NCBI GenBank assembly: GCA_038503035.1
Contig: JAVSML010024366.1
Span: 438,437 to 502,436 of the forward strand
Origin: Crocodylus rhombifer
Taxonomy: Eukaryota; Chordata; Crocodylia; Crocodylidae
DNA length: 64,000 bases
Reading direction: 5' to 3'
Part shown: one piece after another, positions 9,741 through 20,277 of the stretch
Numbering within the stretch: the first letter of the stretch is position 1
How the letters are laid out: the number at the start of each line of letters is the position of its first letter
Position numbers and translations under genes: made by a program
Notes under the pieces: model-generated
The model's input: the letters and a program-made list of their open reading frames with translations, nothing else
What the model was told of the DNA's origin: nothing
Databases searched by the model: none

Positions 9741-10317
9741 AGCTGTGCCTGCCCTGCATCGCTAGCTGTGCCCTGCTGGGCACCAGGAACCCCCAAATTA
9801 TTGGGGAGCTCCCGTGAAGCCTCCTCATACCCCTACAACCTCACCTGGTCCTCCGGTGTAATAATCACAACTCAACCATGAGCCAAACAGCTGCAACACA
9901 AACATAAGAAGCTTCCTGGCTTGTAACACAAAGCCTGCACTCACTTGGCTCCTTATCATACCCCTTCTAGGGTTCTCTCCCTACCCCATGCATCATTGCA
10001 GCCGGTCTGTGTGGTTAGGCAGCAGCCATCCACCCGGCCTGCTCAGCTCTCCCACAGAGCTCCTGCTCCTGCAGCTGTCTGGAGGGAACTGCTAGCTAGG
10101 CTCCGGCCTGGGCTGTTTATAAAGGCCCGGCCCTGCCCCCTCCTGGCCAGCTGACCAACATTAGTTGCCCTGGCAACCCTCACCTGAGCTGCCCTGGTGA
10201 TTGGCAGCTCTCTTTATTACTATTGCTAGTAGCGAGCACCCTAGTGCTCTGCTACACACCTTCCCCCTTAAGTTCTTCACCATCATCAGGAGCGAGGCGT
10301 GCAAGTGTCCTGTGACA

Positions 10318-10650
10318 CCCCGCTTCCTACATCCCTCCAGGCCAAAAATGACCCTTCCACTACCACTCTTTGGGTGTGGCCCTCCAGCCAACTAGTGTTT
10401 AGGTGTCAACACCACAGTCCCCTAGTTTTTTAATGAGAATGGGGTGAGAGACAATGTTGAAGGCCTTCCTAAAGTCCAGAAAGACTACGTCCACTGCTAC
10501 GCCTGAGTCTAAGGATTTTTTGACCTGGTCATAGAAGGCCACCAGGTTGGTCTGACAGGACCTACCTCTAATGAACCCGTGTTGGTTGCCCCTAAGCATA
10601 ATCTCCCCTGCTGACCCCTCGCAGACGTGTACCATTGGGTTCCTAAAAAA
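10318..10650 (-). mobile_element. CR1 LINE, right part of split copy
   Basis: This continues the CR1 of 7978-8936 on the minus strand upstream of the LTR. It encodes QHGFIRGRSCQTNLVAFYDQ, DVVFLDFRKAFNIVSHPIL and KKLGDCGVDT, the central reverse transcriptase blocks (the FLDFRKAFD motif, with Asp changed to Asn at KAFN). The right edge near 10650 is the 5' truncation point, followed by AT-rich unique DNA. Confidence 0.85.
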
Positions 10651-13555
10651 AATTAGAAACCCAACTGTTCCTTTATCACTCCTTCCCTGTAATCACAGAA
10701 TTGTTCTATTTATGGTAGAAAAAGATATTTTGTAACTTTCATATCTTCCATTTTTGTTATATTTGTTATATCACATTATATATTAATTATTATATTTAAT
10801 ATGTAATGTAATGTGAATTTATAATGTTATATTATAATATAATCTATATTATATATGTTGTATGAAATATGACAGTATCATATTATACTACATATTATAA
10901 TATGAAATATATTTTGGAGGATATATATTTTTTGCTTTTTGTATCTTTTATCTATTTTCCTAGTTTGGGCCCATTATGAGATTTTCCAATCACTTCATCA
11001 GTTTCACTGCTTTTTAGAACAAAATGTCATAAATACCGTGTACCGCAGTCTCATGACCGTACAACATGAGTGCGCTCATTCTGCCTGTACTCTCATCATG
11101 AAAAAGTCACCATTTTTGGCTGTCTCCAGACCACAGAGATTGCCACTAAGATCTGGAATATGATCCAAAACTTGGACTCCAAACAATACTATAAGGCCCC
11201 AAAAAGGAAAAAGGATTTTATCATATAATAGGAGCTGCCAAAAATCTGTTGAAAAACTTGGATCACTTCCTTGATGTCTGAATTTGATCCAATTTTTTTG
11301 TGTTACTTTCTAAAGAGCTGAGAGTTGGCAGACTCAGAACCTGATGTGCAAAGGCATGCTGGTGTGGGATTGTCTTTGAAATGTGGAATCTGCTTGTGAT
11401 TTGTCAGGTTGCTCTGTCATTTCCACAGTAATAGCTGATACATATTGAACTTGTTCTGAAATGTACCTGAACTTATGATTAACTGTGAATAAAAGAGCTA
11501 AAGCCAAGATAAAAGCCAGATATATGAAATAATTAGCACTCAAGTAGCTCCATAGTTGATAAAGAGAAGAGGACCATGTTTTCTCGCTTTTGTATATGCA
11601 AATCGTAGTATCCATTAAAATCAATGGGCTGCACAGAGTGTAAATAAAAGCAGAGCACAATTTGGAAGAATGATAAATATGTATATCTGCAACAATCCAA
11701 CCGTCTCCCCCAACACTTCCTGAAATCTGTCTGTATACCGAATATATCTGAAGACTGTTTTCAATGAGATATTTCAGTTGAAATACTCTTCCTTATTCAA
11801 TTTCATTCACACTTATTCAGTTCTCCTTAGTTGTTGCTTCCCATGATATGGCAGTGCTTGTGTATGTAAAGGAGAGAGAGGTGGAAGAGATCTGGGGCAA
11901 AATTGGGAGAAGGTATAAAAGTTCAGGTGAATGTAAGACTACATGACCTGGGGTTATTTATATGCTGAGGTGAGTCAGAATGGATGGTTGCAGCAATTTT
12001 TAGAAGCTATACCATTGTCTCATGACCATGCATGCTCGTCATTGTCTTGTTTCGGGAAAATTAACAAAAAAAGAAATTTCTATCAACTCCTCATTGCTAT
12101 CTCAAATTTCAATTAAATAACCATGGAAATTCTATATATTTTTTTTGCCACCCTCAGTTAACAATCCCTGGCATAGTATTTAGGGATCAATTTGAATCCA
12201 ATCGGAAAAGAACTTTGACTATCTCTCTTTTTCATTTGGAGAGTCCAAACAATAGTTTTCTTTCATCACCTGTCTTGGAGAAAAATACTGGTGATCTTCT
12301 TTTGGTTTTAGGTAAAAACTATATAAGGACAATGTTGGGGGTTATGTTTGTTTGTATATTTGTTTCTTTTTTTGAATGTATCCCATTTGAATTTTACAGG
12401 CATGTAATTATTCTGGAAATGTATGTGCTTTCTTTCACAATGTGTTTAAAAAGAACTAAATAACTTTATTTGGCACACTGTATATATTTATATATTGACC
12501 CCTGACTTAAACAAACAAACAAAAACAATGCAAGAGTTGTCCTAGTTGTTCTTACAGACAATGAGCAGTTATTTTGCACTCTACTGGCACTAATGCGTCA
12601 TGTGTTGTATGGCTTGTAAGCTCCATTACCCTTCAGATGTAATCATTTTGCACACATATGTGTACACAAATGTAACAACAGCAAACTCTGATTCGTCTTT
12701 ATTGCAGAATAGTCATATTGGCAAGATGTTTTCAGAAGAAAAAGGCCAAAATGATGACACTGACTTTTAGTGAGGTAAATTGCCATTGAACCTGGAAAAT
12801 CCAGTCTTGTATTAAATTAGACTCTGAAATGATAAAATGTGTAATTAAACTAATGAGATATGAGGGTAATTTGGTCCTTTTTTCTTGGAATAGCAGTAAT
12901 TTTTTACATCATTCTGGAATCATAAATGTGGCTCAATCCAGTAACCAGATGACTAGCCTGCAGAATTCAGTAGTTATCCCATTGAACTTTACATCAGGAA
13001 CAGGTCACAAGCATAAATTTACTTGCAGAACTGGAGTCTAGAGAATAGTAATTTCAGTAGTAAACAAGATTAGAAATAATTAAAACAGAAACAATGTAGA
13101 CAGAAGAATCAGTTCCGGAATTGTTTTGGAATGGGTGATAAATTCCCAAAAAGAAAGGCTTCTGTCTTTGCTAACCTGCCAATTGAAAGTCCTGCAAGTT
13201 AATGCATCCCTGGTGGAAATACTGCTCTTGGACAAGACACTCAAGCTGGTAGACACTAATATGGAGGGAGGAAGAACAATCTCTAAAGTTCAGATAGTCT
13301 TTATATAAGATCATGCACAGTTCTGATGTCTTATCCAAGAAAAATGGAGTATTTTTATACTTGTATATCTATAAAGAAGTGTTGTCGTATAATGGAACAT
13401 GTGAAATTTTACCACAGTTTTACTGTTTATGCCATATTTTGCCAATCATGGGTAACTGGTGGAAGACAATTTAGCTGTAATTCTTATCTGAAACATGCTT
13501 ACAGAGAATTATTCAATTAATTCAGTGTCTTTAAATGTATAGAAACTGCTGTAAA
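10651..13555. other. AT-rich, mostly unique spacer
   Basis: Positions 10740-10930 are a TA-rich low-complexity stretch of ATATTATA-like repeats. Otherwise I see no recognisable transposon. The only notable frame is on the minus strand at 11334-11792 (listed separately). Frames at 12215-12463, 12829-13041, 13126-13308 and 13326-13520 resemble nothing I know. Confidence 0.5.
11334..11792 (-). other. Unidentified 153-codon open frame with a membrane segment
   Basis: Reading the minus strand from the stop at 11793-11795 there are 153 sense codons before a stop at 11334-11336. No ATG opens the frame; the first in-frame ATG is internal. The translation contains a convincing hydrophobic helix, YFIYLAFILALALLFTV, followed by a charged segment NHKFRYISEQ, with an earlier hydrophobic patch SAFIYTLCSPLIL. 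It does not look like any transposon protein I recognise. It could be part of an exon or pseudogene of a membrane protein, or a chance frame. The upstream edge lacks a good pyrimidine tract before its AG. Confidence 0.25.
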
Positions 13556-13802
13556 CTGGGCACTTCTACACAAGATGCTTAATGTGAAGTAGCCTAATAA
13601 CACTGTGCAGTAGCACGTCACAGCATGGACAGTGCTAAAACACTACGGTGCAATATTATTAAGCTATTGTGCAGTGGCATCACTAAAAGGCATTAACTGA
13701 TGCTACTGTACAGTAACTATAGCTACTGCACATTTAGTTACTACTTCATTAAGCAAGTCACATTAATGAATGTGTAGATGCACCTACTGTGTAGGCAATT
13801 CA
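13556..13802. mobile_element. Probable MITE
   Basis: The left end reads GGGCACTTCTACACAAGATG and the right end, reversed, GGTGCATCTACACATTCATT, an imperfect terminal inverted repeat; the interior repeats TACTGTACAGTA and CTACTGCACA-type palindromic motifs. There is no coding potential. A similar interior occurs at 27430-27580. Superfamily not determined. Confidence 0.45.
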
Positions 13803-15285
13803 GAGTGCCAAAATTTGGGGAAATATGATTTGATTTATTCCTAATTAAAATTATGCCTAAATTGCACAAGTAAAATACAGTTATCAAATGCATGTTCCAA
13901 CAGAGGAAGTAACAAGTTTAAGCAATGGTTTTTAAGTTCAGTATTTGTGTGGTTATTGTCTACCTGATTACTTACATGTTGAAGTATTTTCTAGCCATCA
14001 GTTAGTGGTTGAAAATGCAGCTCAACATTAAGAATGGAATTGACTTCAGTGACTTCAGCAGAGCTCAGATTTTTACCCTAGATTGCCACCTGGTTCAATG
14101 CAAGTCATTACAGAATGTTTAAAGGGAATTTTTTAAACTCTACTTCCCCTGTATCTGACATTCCAAAATAATTTTTCCTACCATTTTTAATGCTTGTCAA
14201 ATTTTTACATGGAAAAGGAGATACATTTTAATCATTGATTGATCTTTGTGATTGAGTTTACAATGTTTACCAGTTAAGTTCAGGAAGCCTTAAGAAGACA
14301 GTGAAATATTATTACATTTATCAGTCTCTTTTCTCCCATCAGCTTTTATTTCATTACTCAATATCTCATTGGGCAATTCATTTTATTTTTCATCCTGCTC
14401 CTTTGAATTTTACTTTTGCTTCCAGACAAGGATTTAGGGCAAAGTAATCATAAGATAAAATAAAGACTTTTCTCTCACATCTTCTTTCAGCTGAGATTAA
14501 ACAATCTGTGTTGACTGGCAGAATGGATTTTTTTCACTGCTTGTAGACTTTTCCTTCTTTTTTTTTTTTCCTTTTGATACAACCTTTCAGCAATATTGGA
14601 AAGTGAAGTTCCATACCATAAACAACATAATGATAATATCAACCACTAGCAAAATGATGAAACTTGGCAAACAAGTGACTGATATTTTAAGTGATTATCT
14701 TTCTGTTGAACAGGACATCCCTTTTGAAAAATGCATGGCATATTTTAAGAGATACATCATTTAATCCCTCATGTAAAGTGGAATTTCTCATAGATCCTGT
14801 TACATTGATAATTTTGCAATTTTTAACCTGACTACTAAGAATTTTTTTCTGTAAATAAACACAATTTTATATTTCATTAGTTCATTTTCAGCATTTTTCT
14901 TAAATAGCTTCACTTTCAATCCTTTTTCTCCCCCTGTGACTGGTAAACAATACCCTTCTACAACATGCAACCTAAAATTATCCCAGGAAGTCCTAAAATG
15001 CTTGTGTATTACAGTGCAAATAATACCAAGTATTTGCTTTACGATTAGCTTGATGTTACAAATGTATAGTATGAGACTCTCAACTACTTTAAACTGGCCT
15101 GGATCCATGACATTTTATTGTTTTACAGCAGCAGTGATTCTGGCTTTAAATGTGGAAATCTAGCTATAACCTACATATAGAAGAGGCCACATTAGACACT
15201 TTAATGATTCATTATGGCTTAAACTCTATGAAATGTTTACACTTGATTTTCAAGTTCTCTCTCCCTCTCTCTCTCTGGTATCACA
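13803..15285. other. AT-rich spacer
   Basis: No gene or confident repeat. There is a poly-T run near 14560. The minus-strand 102-codon frame at 14800-15108 has no recognised homology. A CT-rich microsatellite lies at about 15258-15278. Confidence 0.5.
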
Positions 15286-15289
15286 GGCC

Positions 15290-15725
15290 TCAAGGGCCTA
15301 TAACTACCTAACTATAGTCTTCCATTTTGTCTCACCTTGTGCAATCTCCTTCTACCTTGTTGTATCCTTGCCTATCCCTTCAGTTTTTAGGTAATCTTCC
15401 TGTTGTTTCCTTGGTCTTCCTCAAGGTCATATACCCTCCACCTCAACTTCCAAAATCTGCCTCTCATGCTTTCTGTTGTCAGTTCTCACAATATACCCTT
15501 TCCATTTTATTCTTTGTGCTCTCATCTTGCTGAAGAATTCAGATCTTTTGTAGAGGTCCACAAGCTCTTGATTATGTCTTCTCTTTCATATTGTGTTTTC
15601 TTTTACTGCACCAAATATTTTGCTGAATACTTTGTTTTCAAACTTTTGCAGCCTTTCTGCATTTTTCTTTGTTAGCACCCAGGAATCACATCCATGTAAA
15701 AGAACAGATTGAAAAATTATACTTT
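15290..15725 (-). pseudogene. Non-LTR retrotransposon C-terminal fragment
   Basis: Read on the minus strand across several frames: WVLTKKNAERLQKFENKVF then SKIFGAVKEN, followed by KREDIIKSLW and a FWKLRWR block. These correspond to the family layout LLYGxExWxLTKKxExRLxxFExKxLRKIxG...LRWxGH of RTE-like non-LTR elements, downstream of the reverse transcriptase. The family's Gly-Ser/Cys-Glu/Asp before TW is visible in a neighbouring frame. Its partner piece lies at 16190-16500 in the opposite orientation. Many stops. Confidence 0.55.
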
Positions 15726-15726
15726 A

Positions 15727-16035
15727 GGGTGCCTCTTTACATGCTTGGAGGCTGCTCTGATGCTCTGTAATTACAGTGCATCGGATCAAACTTGATTAAT
15801 TGAGTCTGCTGGAGCATGTTAATTAGTGCGGTCCAACCAAACTCTGTGTCTTGTGTATCAGTGTCCCTGCACTTCAAAATGGTGGTGGGGGCACTTGAAC
15901 TAAAGCTCATTTGATAAGCTTTAGTTCAAGTGCCCCCACTGCCATTTTGAAGTGCAGGGACACTGATACATGAGACACTGCAGGTGCTTTAATTACAGTG
16001 GCTTTTGAAGCCACTCTAATTAAAGTGCCCCCCTC
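15727..16035. mobile_element. Hairpin MITE
   Basis: It starts after TTA with GGGTGCCTCTTTACATGC and ends near AAAGTGCCCCC. Its core is a near-perfect inverted repeat, with arms at 15846-15907 and 15917-15978, about 58 of 62 positions pairing, and a 9-base loop. The 54-bp inner part has only two mismatches. The motif CTTGATTAATTGAGTCTGCT at 15791-15810 also occurs in the 16.6-kb MITE. There is no coding capacity. Confidence 0.65.
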
Positions 16036-16189
16036 CCCAGCTCCCAGAGCAGGTTTAAAAATGCCATTAAAGCTGAACTTTAAGCTTTTGTGAGATTTTC
16101 CTTGATGCCATTATTTTGTTTTATTCAGGTTCAATAGGTACGTATTAGCACTATAACTTTTGCCTGGAAAGGAAAAGGCCTGCAGCTGA

Positions 16190-16500
16190 ACGGGCTGCAT
16201 GAGCTTTGTGGACACAGATGATATCTGCCTAGGAAGAGAGGAAATGGAAATGGTACAAAACAATACAGATATAATAGAGTCAAATGCCAAAGAAGCTGGG
16301 TTTGCTATCAGTTTCAGAAAGAATAAATGCATGATCACATCCAGAAATAAATATCAAGATCATAGGAAGTTAAGGATAGGGAATGACAATGTAGAAAAGG
16401 TAGAGAAATTTAAATATTTAGGAAAAATAATCATTGAGGCCAATCACGGCAAGAACTGAAGAAATCAAGGCAAGAATATACAGTGCTAGTACGTGCCTGT
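16190..16500 (+). pseudogene. Non-LTR reverse transcriptase fragment (palm/thumb)
   Basis: An open stretch from 16199 gives FVDTDDICLGREEMEMVQNN, then AKEAGFAISFRKNKCMI and KFKYLGKIII, matching the family's YADDIxLLG catalytic block, the G-L-x-I-x-x-x-K-T-K block and the FKYLGSxI block. The catalytic block carries an extra residue (VDTDDI), suggesting a small insertion or decay. After the stop, IKARIYSAS-like sequence resembles the segment before LLYG, which is found inverted at 15290-15725. Confidence 0.6.
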
Positions 16501-16619
16501 TGATTGCAGAATTGTGATTTTAATACATCATTACCTGTTCTTCTAAGCAGACCTATCCAGAGTCTTTTAATATTTCAATTTTGATACAATTCTAGATGTC
16601 AGGGCAGGATGGCACCTTA

Positions 16620-16925
16620 GGGCATTTATACACATACCTTTCCACCCCAGAATGCGCTGGAGATCTGGCAGGTCAGAGCAGACTTGATTAATTGAGTCTG
16701 CTCTGCATGCAAGCTGATGTGCACTGTGCTGTGTCATGTGCAGTTGCATAAGCAGTGAAGTGCATGTCAGTGAGCAGAAAATTGCAGCAGTACACTTTTG
16801 AACTAAAACACCTTTGAGGTGTTTAATTTCAAAAGCATGCCACTGCCATTTTCTGAGGACTGATATGCATGTTGCTGCTGTATATGCTACAGTATTTGGT
16901 GCTTTGCAAATGTGGACAAAGGCCC
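16620..16925. mobile_element. PIF/Harbinger-type MITE with TTA target duplication
   Basis: A 306-bp element flanked by TTA at 16617-16619 and 16926-16928. Terminal repeats are GGGCATTTATACACAT on the left and, reversed, GGGCCTTTGTCCACAT on the right (13 of 16 match). A 3-bp TTA duplication is the signature of PIF/Harbinger integration. An internal palindrome lies around AACACCTTTGAGGTGTT. It shares a 20-bp internal motif with the hairpin MITE about 0.9 kb upstream. Confidence 0.65.
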
Positions 16926-16929
16926 TTAG

Positions 16930-17215
16930 AGAGAAACTCATTCAGAAGCATAAGCTTTCATAGGTGTGGAGATTTCCATTTGTAGCACCTGATGACGAGG
17001 CTGTTGCCTATTACATTTAAAATCATAATTCTGCAGAAAAGTGTAAAGATTTTCAGAGGTTAAGGCCAGAAGGGACCATTAAATTATCTAATCTGACCTG
17101 GAATGTTGAACTTCCATTTGTAGCATCTGGACTTATATTTCTGGCATCTGATAAAATAGACCATGATCTCTGAAAGCTTATACCTCCTGCCTGAGTTCAG
17201 ACTAACATGGTTACT
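16930..17215. repeat. CR1-tail-like and other dispersed repeat scraps
   Basis: AGGTTAAGGCCAGAAGGGACC near 17060, followed by a TCTAATCTGACCT-type segment, looks like a CR1 3' end read on the minus strand. AGAAGCATAAGCTTTCATAG at 16943-16962 and CTCTGAAAGCTTATACC at 17166-17182 are opposite-strand versions of one reptile dispersed repeat core. Assignment is by resemblance only. Confidence 0.4.
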
Positions 17216-19962
17216 TACCTCTTCCTACCATTCCAATGCTAAAAACATTTGATTTTTTTCATCTTCTATATTCTCAAGACAGACATTTAAAAAAAAATTG
17301 GAAATTAATGCGTGACATGTTTACACGAGAAAGTTAATACTATAACTGCCCCTACCAAACATTTTAGCCATGCATATACTGGTAGCTTTTAATACAGAAT
17401 ATTGGTTGCAGTATAAACTTTTAAAATTGTGAAAGCACATGTTTTTAATGGCCCTTGCAGAAGAAATGTTAATATAATCAAATTTATGAAAACTTAAAGC
17501 CTATTACTTGTTTTATTGGAGGATGTTGGTAGTAGCCCTGGACATGAATAAAAACTAATAAAATATAAAGGATGTGGCTTGATTAGACCATAAATGTATT
17601 AACTCATTTGAAAATTATCTAGGACTTAGTCTTCCAGGGTGTGTAATATTCACATATCTTCACATACTTTTTTAGGGTTGTCAGAAGGCCCTCACCCACT
17701 ACCACTCTTAATCTGGTTCTGGTCCATTACTGTGGCTTCACTGTCTTCTTGTGTGAGGGCTGAGGGGCTGGTGATGAGATTGGTTCCAACTTGCATTGGC
17801 CATTGGAGGTCACGACTCCATTTCCTATCTTTCCCCTATGGTCATTTCCAGCTCCAGTCTGTGAGGGAACTAGGGGCACTTACACAAGTGATTGGAAGGC
17901 ACTTCTGATCACACTAGAACTTTTGAGCTTTATGCTAAGCACTTAAAGTCACAGCACAATCAAACTTAACAGATGTTTGGCATTGGAGGGTGGGGGCTCA
18001 GAACCTCCATGTGCTGGCAAGGGCCAGGAGGCAGGAGGCACTATTGCACACCTCACAGTGCCCCCTGCCTCCTGGCAAGTTCCCCGGTCCAGGGTACCCC
18101 CATCCCATGTATTGCAATTTTGCCAGCTGTCTACTGGCTCTGCCTGGTGGGTCTCCCCTTCCCCCTCCCCCCCCCCCAGGGAGTATTCTCTCTCCCTGGC
18201 ATTACCCCCTGTAGGGGATGCTTTATTGGAGGGGGGAACAGGACAGTGTGCAGAGCCAGCCGACACCTGGCAAAATGATCCTGTGGGCAGTCGGGGTGAT
18301 CTGGCAGGCTTCCTGAAGCCACAGACTTCCTTGTGGCCTGGCTAACAGCATTTGTGGCTGCTGGGGTTGGAGGGGATTTGATCCACATTCCTCTCAGACC
18401 TGGGCTGCCTCCCCTTCAAGACCCCAGCAGGGGTGGCTTGGCTGGGCCTCATGGTATGGCAGCTCAGGTTCTCCCACACCCCAACTCCCAGCATGAACAC
18501 CTTGACACCAGTCCTGGCTGCCACGCTAGGAGCTGGGGAAGGCAGGGAGAAATCCAAGCCCCCACCCCCGCCATACAGGCCTGGCCCTGCTACCCCTGAT
18601 GGGGTCTTGAGAGAGAGCCAGCCTAGGCCCACGAGGCAGGGGGGCTCAGCCCCCCCCCCCCCCCCGCCCAGCTCTGACGCAAGCACCTTGACAACAGCCC
18701 TGGCTGCCTTCCCTGACCCACTTCCTTCTTCCCATTCCCCTTCTCCCTTCCTCTCCCACTGCACAAGGAGGAGACTGTTTCTCTCTGTGACAGCCCAGCA
18801 CAGGTGCTGGGATGCGGGTGAAGTTGCCTGAAATTAACCCTCACAAGAAACTGGTACACAGGTTCCCTAAGGCGCTCTGCACTAAAGCGCCTTCATTTAA
18901 TATCTGGTTTAAACAAGGGCTAAATTGTGCACAAGTGGCCATTTTAAACATGTTCTTCAGCCATGAACATTTATTGCACCAAAAAATGTAACTTCTCTAA
19001 GCACCCTGGATTGCCTAGAAGGTGCCAGCACTTATATTTGTTTCTAGACAGTTAAAATTTCTGACTCTAACATCACTCAAAAATGTAGCTTCTTCCATGT
19101 TGTGGGGTGTACTCCATATCCTTGAATAACTTTGCTGTCCAGTATGGTTTTTATGCAAAATTACTGACCCTCCTTATCATGGGACAAGTTTAGGTTTTCT
19201 CCAGTTCTCACGTCTTCTGACCCTGTCATCCTGTGGATGCCTGGGGACTCCTTGTTATACTTTCTGATGCTGCATTTCAGACTAGTATATCACTCCCAGG
19301 AAAAGGTCCCAGATATGCCTTAAATCCATCTCTGCCTACTGATTCAGTTAAACTCTTTTTAAAAATCCCCAATTGTGTTCATATATATTTATAATAATAA
19401 TGTCTGCTAGCTGCAGCTTGGCTACCAAAACTGCAGTAGTAGCACTAACCAATCTCCTGCCAGGCCAACTCAGAATCATCATACCACCAAGATCCAACTC
19501 TGAATCTCCAGGTGAATTAGCAGCCTGCATACTTGGTAATTGAAAAAAAACCCAAAACCATGTCTGCAGTTCCATGCTCCAGCACAGTCGGATCTAGTCC
19601 TTTGCTTCTGAAAATTGGGCAGATAATAACATTCAGCATCTGAGTATGTGGAAGAACTCTGACAAGATCCCCGTACTCTTTGCCTACATCTCAGGGGCCA
19701 GTGGCTGACATGAGCCCCTCTGAAGAAATACCTTTAGTGAAATATTTAAAATCAATTTACTGAGTTGCTAGCTATAATACCAATTAATCATGTGTATTCT
19801 TTAACAATTGTGTAGGCTCATGGCTACAACAATAAGGGGAAGAAAGTAGAATCAAAGTAGCAAACAAATATAATGTCTTTTTCATGTCCTCCTTTCTGCC
19901 TCAGTAATCTGCTACTGCATATTAGTGATACTGTACCTTTTCCTTTCATTGTACTGACATTA
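17216..19962. other. Spacer with a GC-rich island (17950-18830)
   Basis: The flanks are AT-rich without features. The interior 17950-18830 is GC-rich but CpG-poor, with C-runs at about 18163-18178 and 18650-18665, and many overlapping proline- and glycine-rich frames that are compositional artefacts. CAGGAGGCAGGAGGCACTAT and its near inverse GTGCCCCCTGCCTCCTGG face each other around 18022-18076, a possible hairpin. No gene recognised. Confidence 0.4.
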
Positions 19963-19970
19963 ATATAAGC

Positions 19971-20269
19971 CAGTGACACCTACACTCTCCAGGCTGCAGG
20001 ATAGGTGAATCAGTCCATGCACAGAATTGGTCTGTGGGCTTGATCCAGACTGGGATCACTGCATGGCTTGGCCCTGTGTGTACACCAGAGTGAGTTGCAC
20101 ATAGGGCCACATCATCTGGACCACAGGGCATGGAAATTTGGCAGCGGGGGAGCAGTGGCAGCATTAATTGCCACCTCTCTCTGCTGCCAAATATCCAGGC
20201 TCCTGCAAGATGGATGACACATCTTAGTGGGCTGGATTTGACCCATAGGGTGGAGGTTGAACACCACTG
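19971..20269. mobile_element. hAT MITE with perfect 8-bp target duplication
   Basis: The element starts CAGTGACACCTACACTC and ends, read in reverse, CAGTGGTGTTCAACCTCC, which is a Charlie-like hAT terminus. It is flanked by ATATAAGC at 19963-19970 and ATATAAGC at 20270-20277, a perfect 8-bp duplication of the length hAT elements make. It is 299 bp long with no coding capacity. Confidence 0.85.
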
Positions 20270-20277
20270 ATATAAGC

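Larger units (their letters stand above)
8937..10317. mobile_element. Solo LTR inserted in CR1
   Basis: The block begins TGTCACGGAG and ends TCCTGTGACA, giving TG...CA ends within an imperfect TGTCAC/GTGACA inverted pair. It is flanked by CCCCA (8932-8936) and CCCCG (10318-10322), a 5-bp target duplication with one mismatch. Removing it joins two contiguous pieces of one CR1. A TATAAA lies near 10120. No internal retroviral genes are present, so it is a recombined solo LTR. I could not fix the transcriptional orientation. It is GC-rich and holds tandem repeats and a 10-N assembly gap. Confidence 0.8.

Noticed and set aside
9000..9828. Several long frames across the GC-rich LTR
   Set aside because: They run through N bases and a tandem repeat, overlap one another on both strands, and arise from composition and repeat periodicity.
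17950..18830. Proline- and glycine-rich frames, possible CpG-island gene
   Set aside because: The region is GC-rich but CpG-poor, with C-runs; frames overlap in all phases and show no domain or splice structure.
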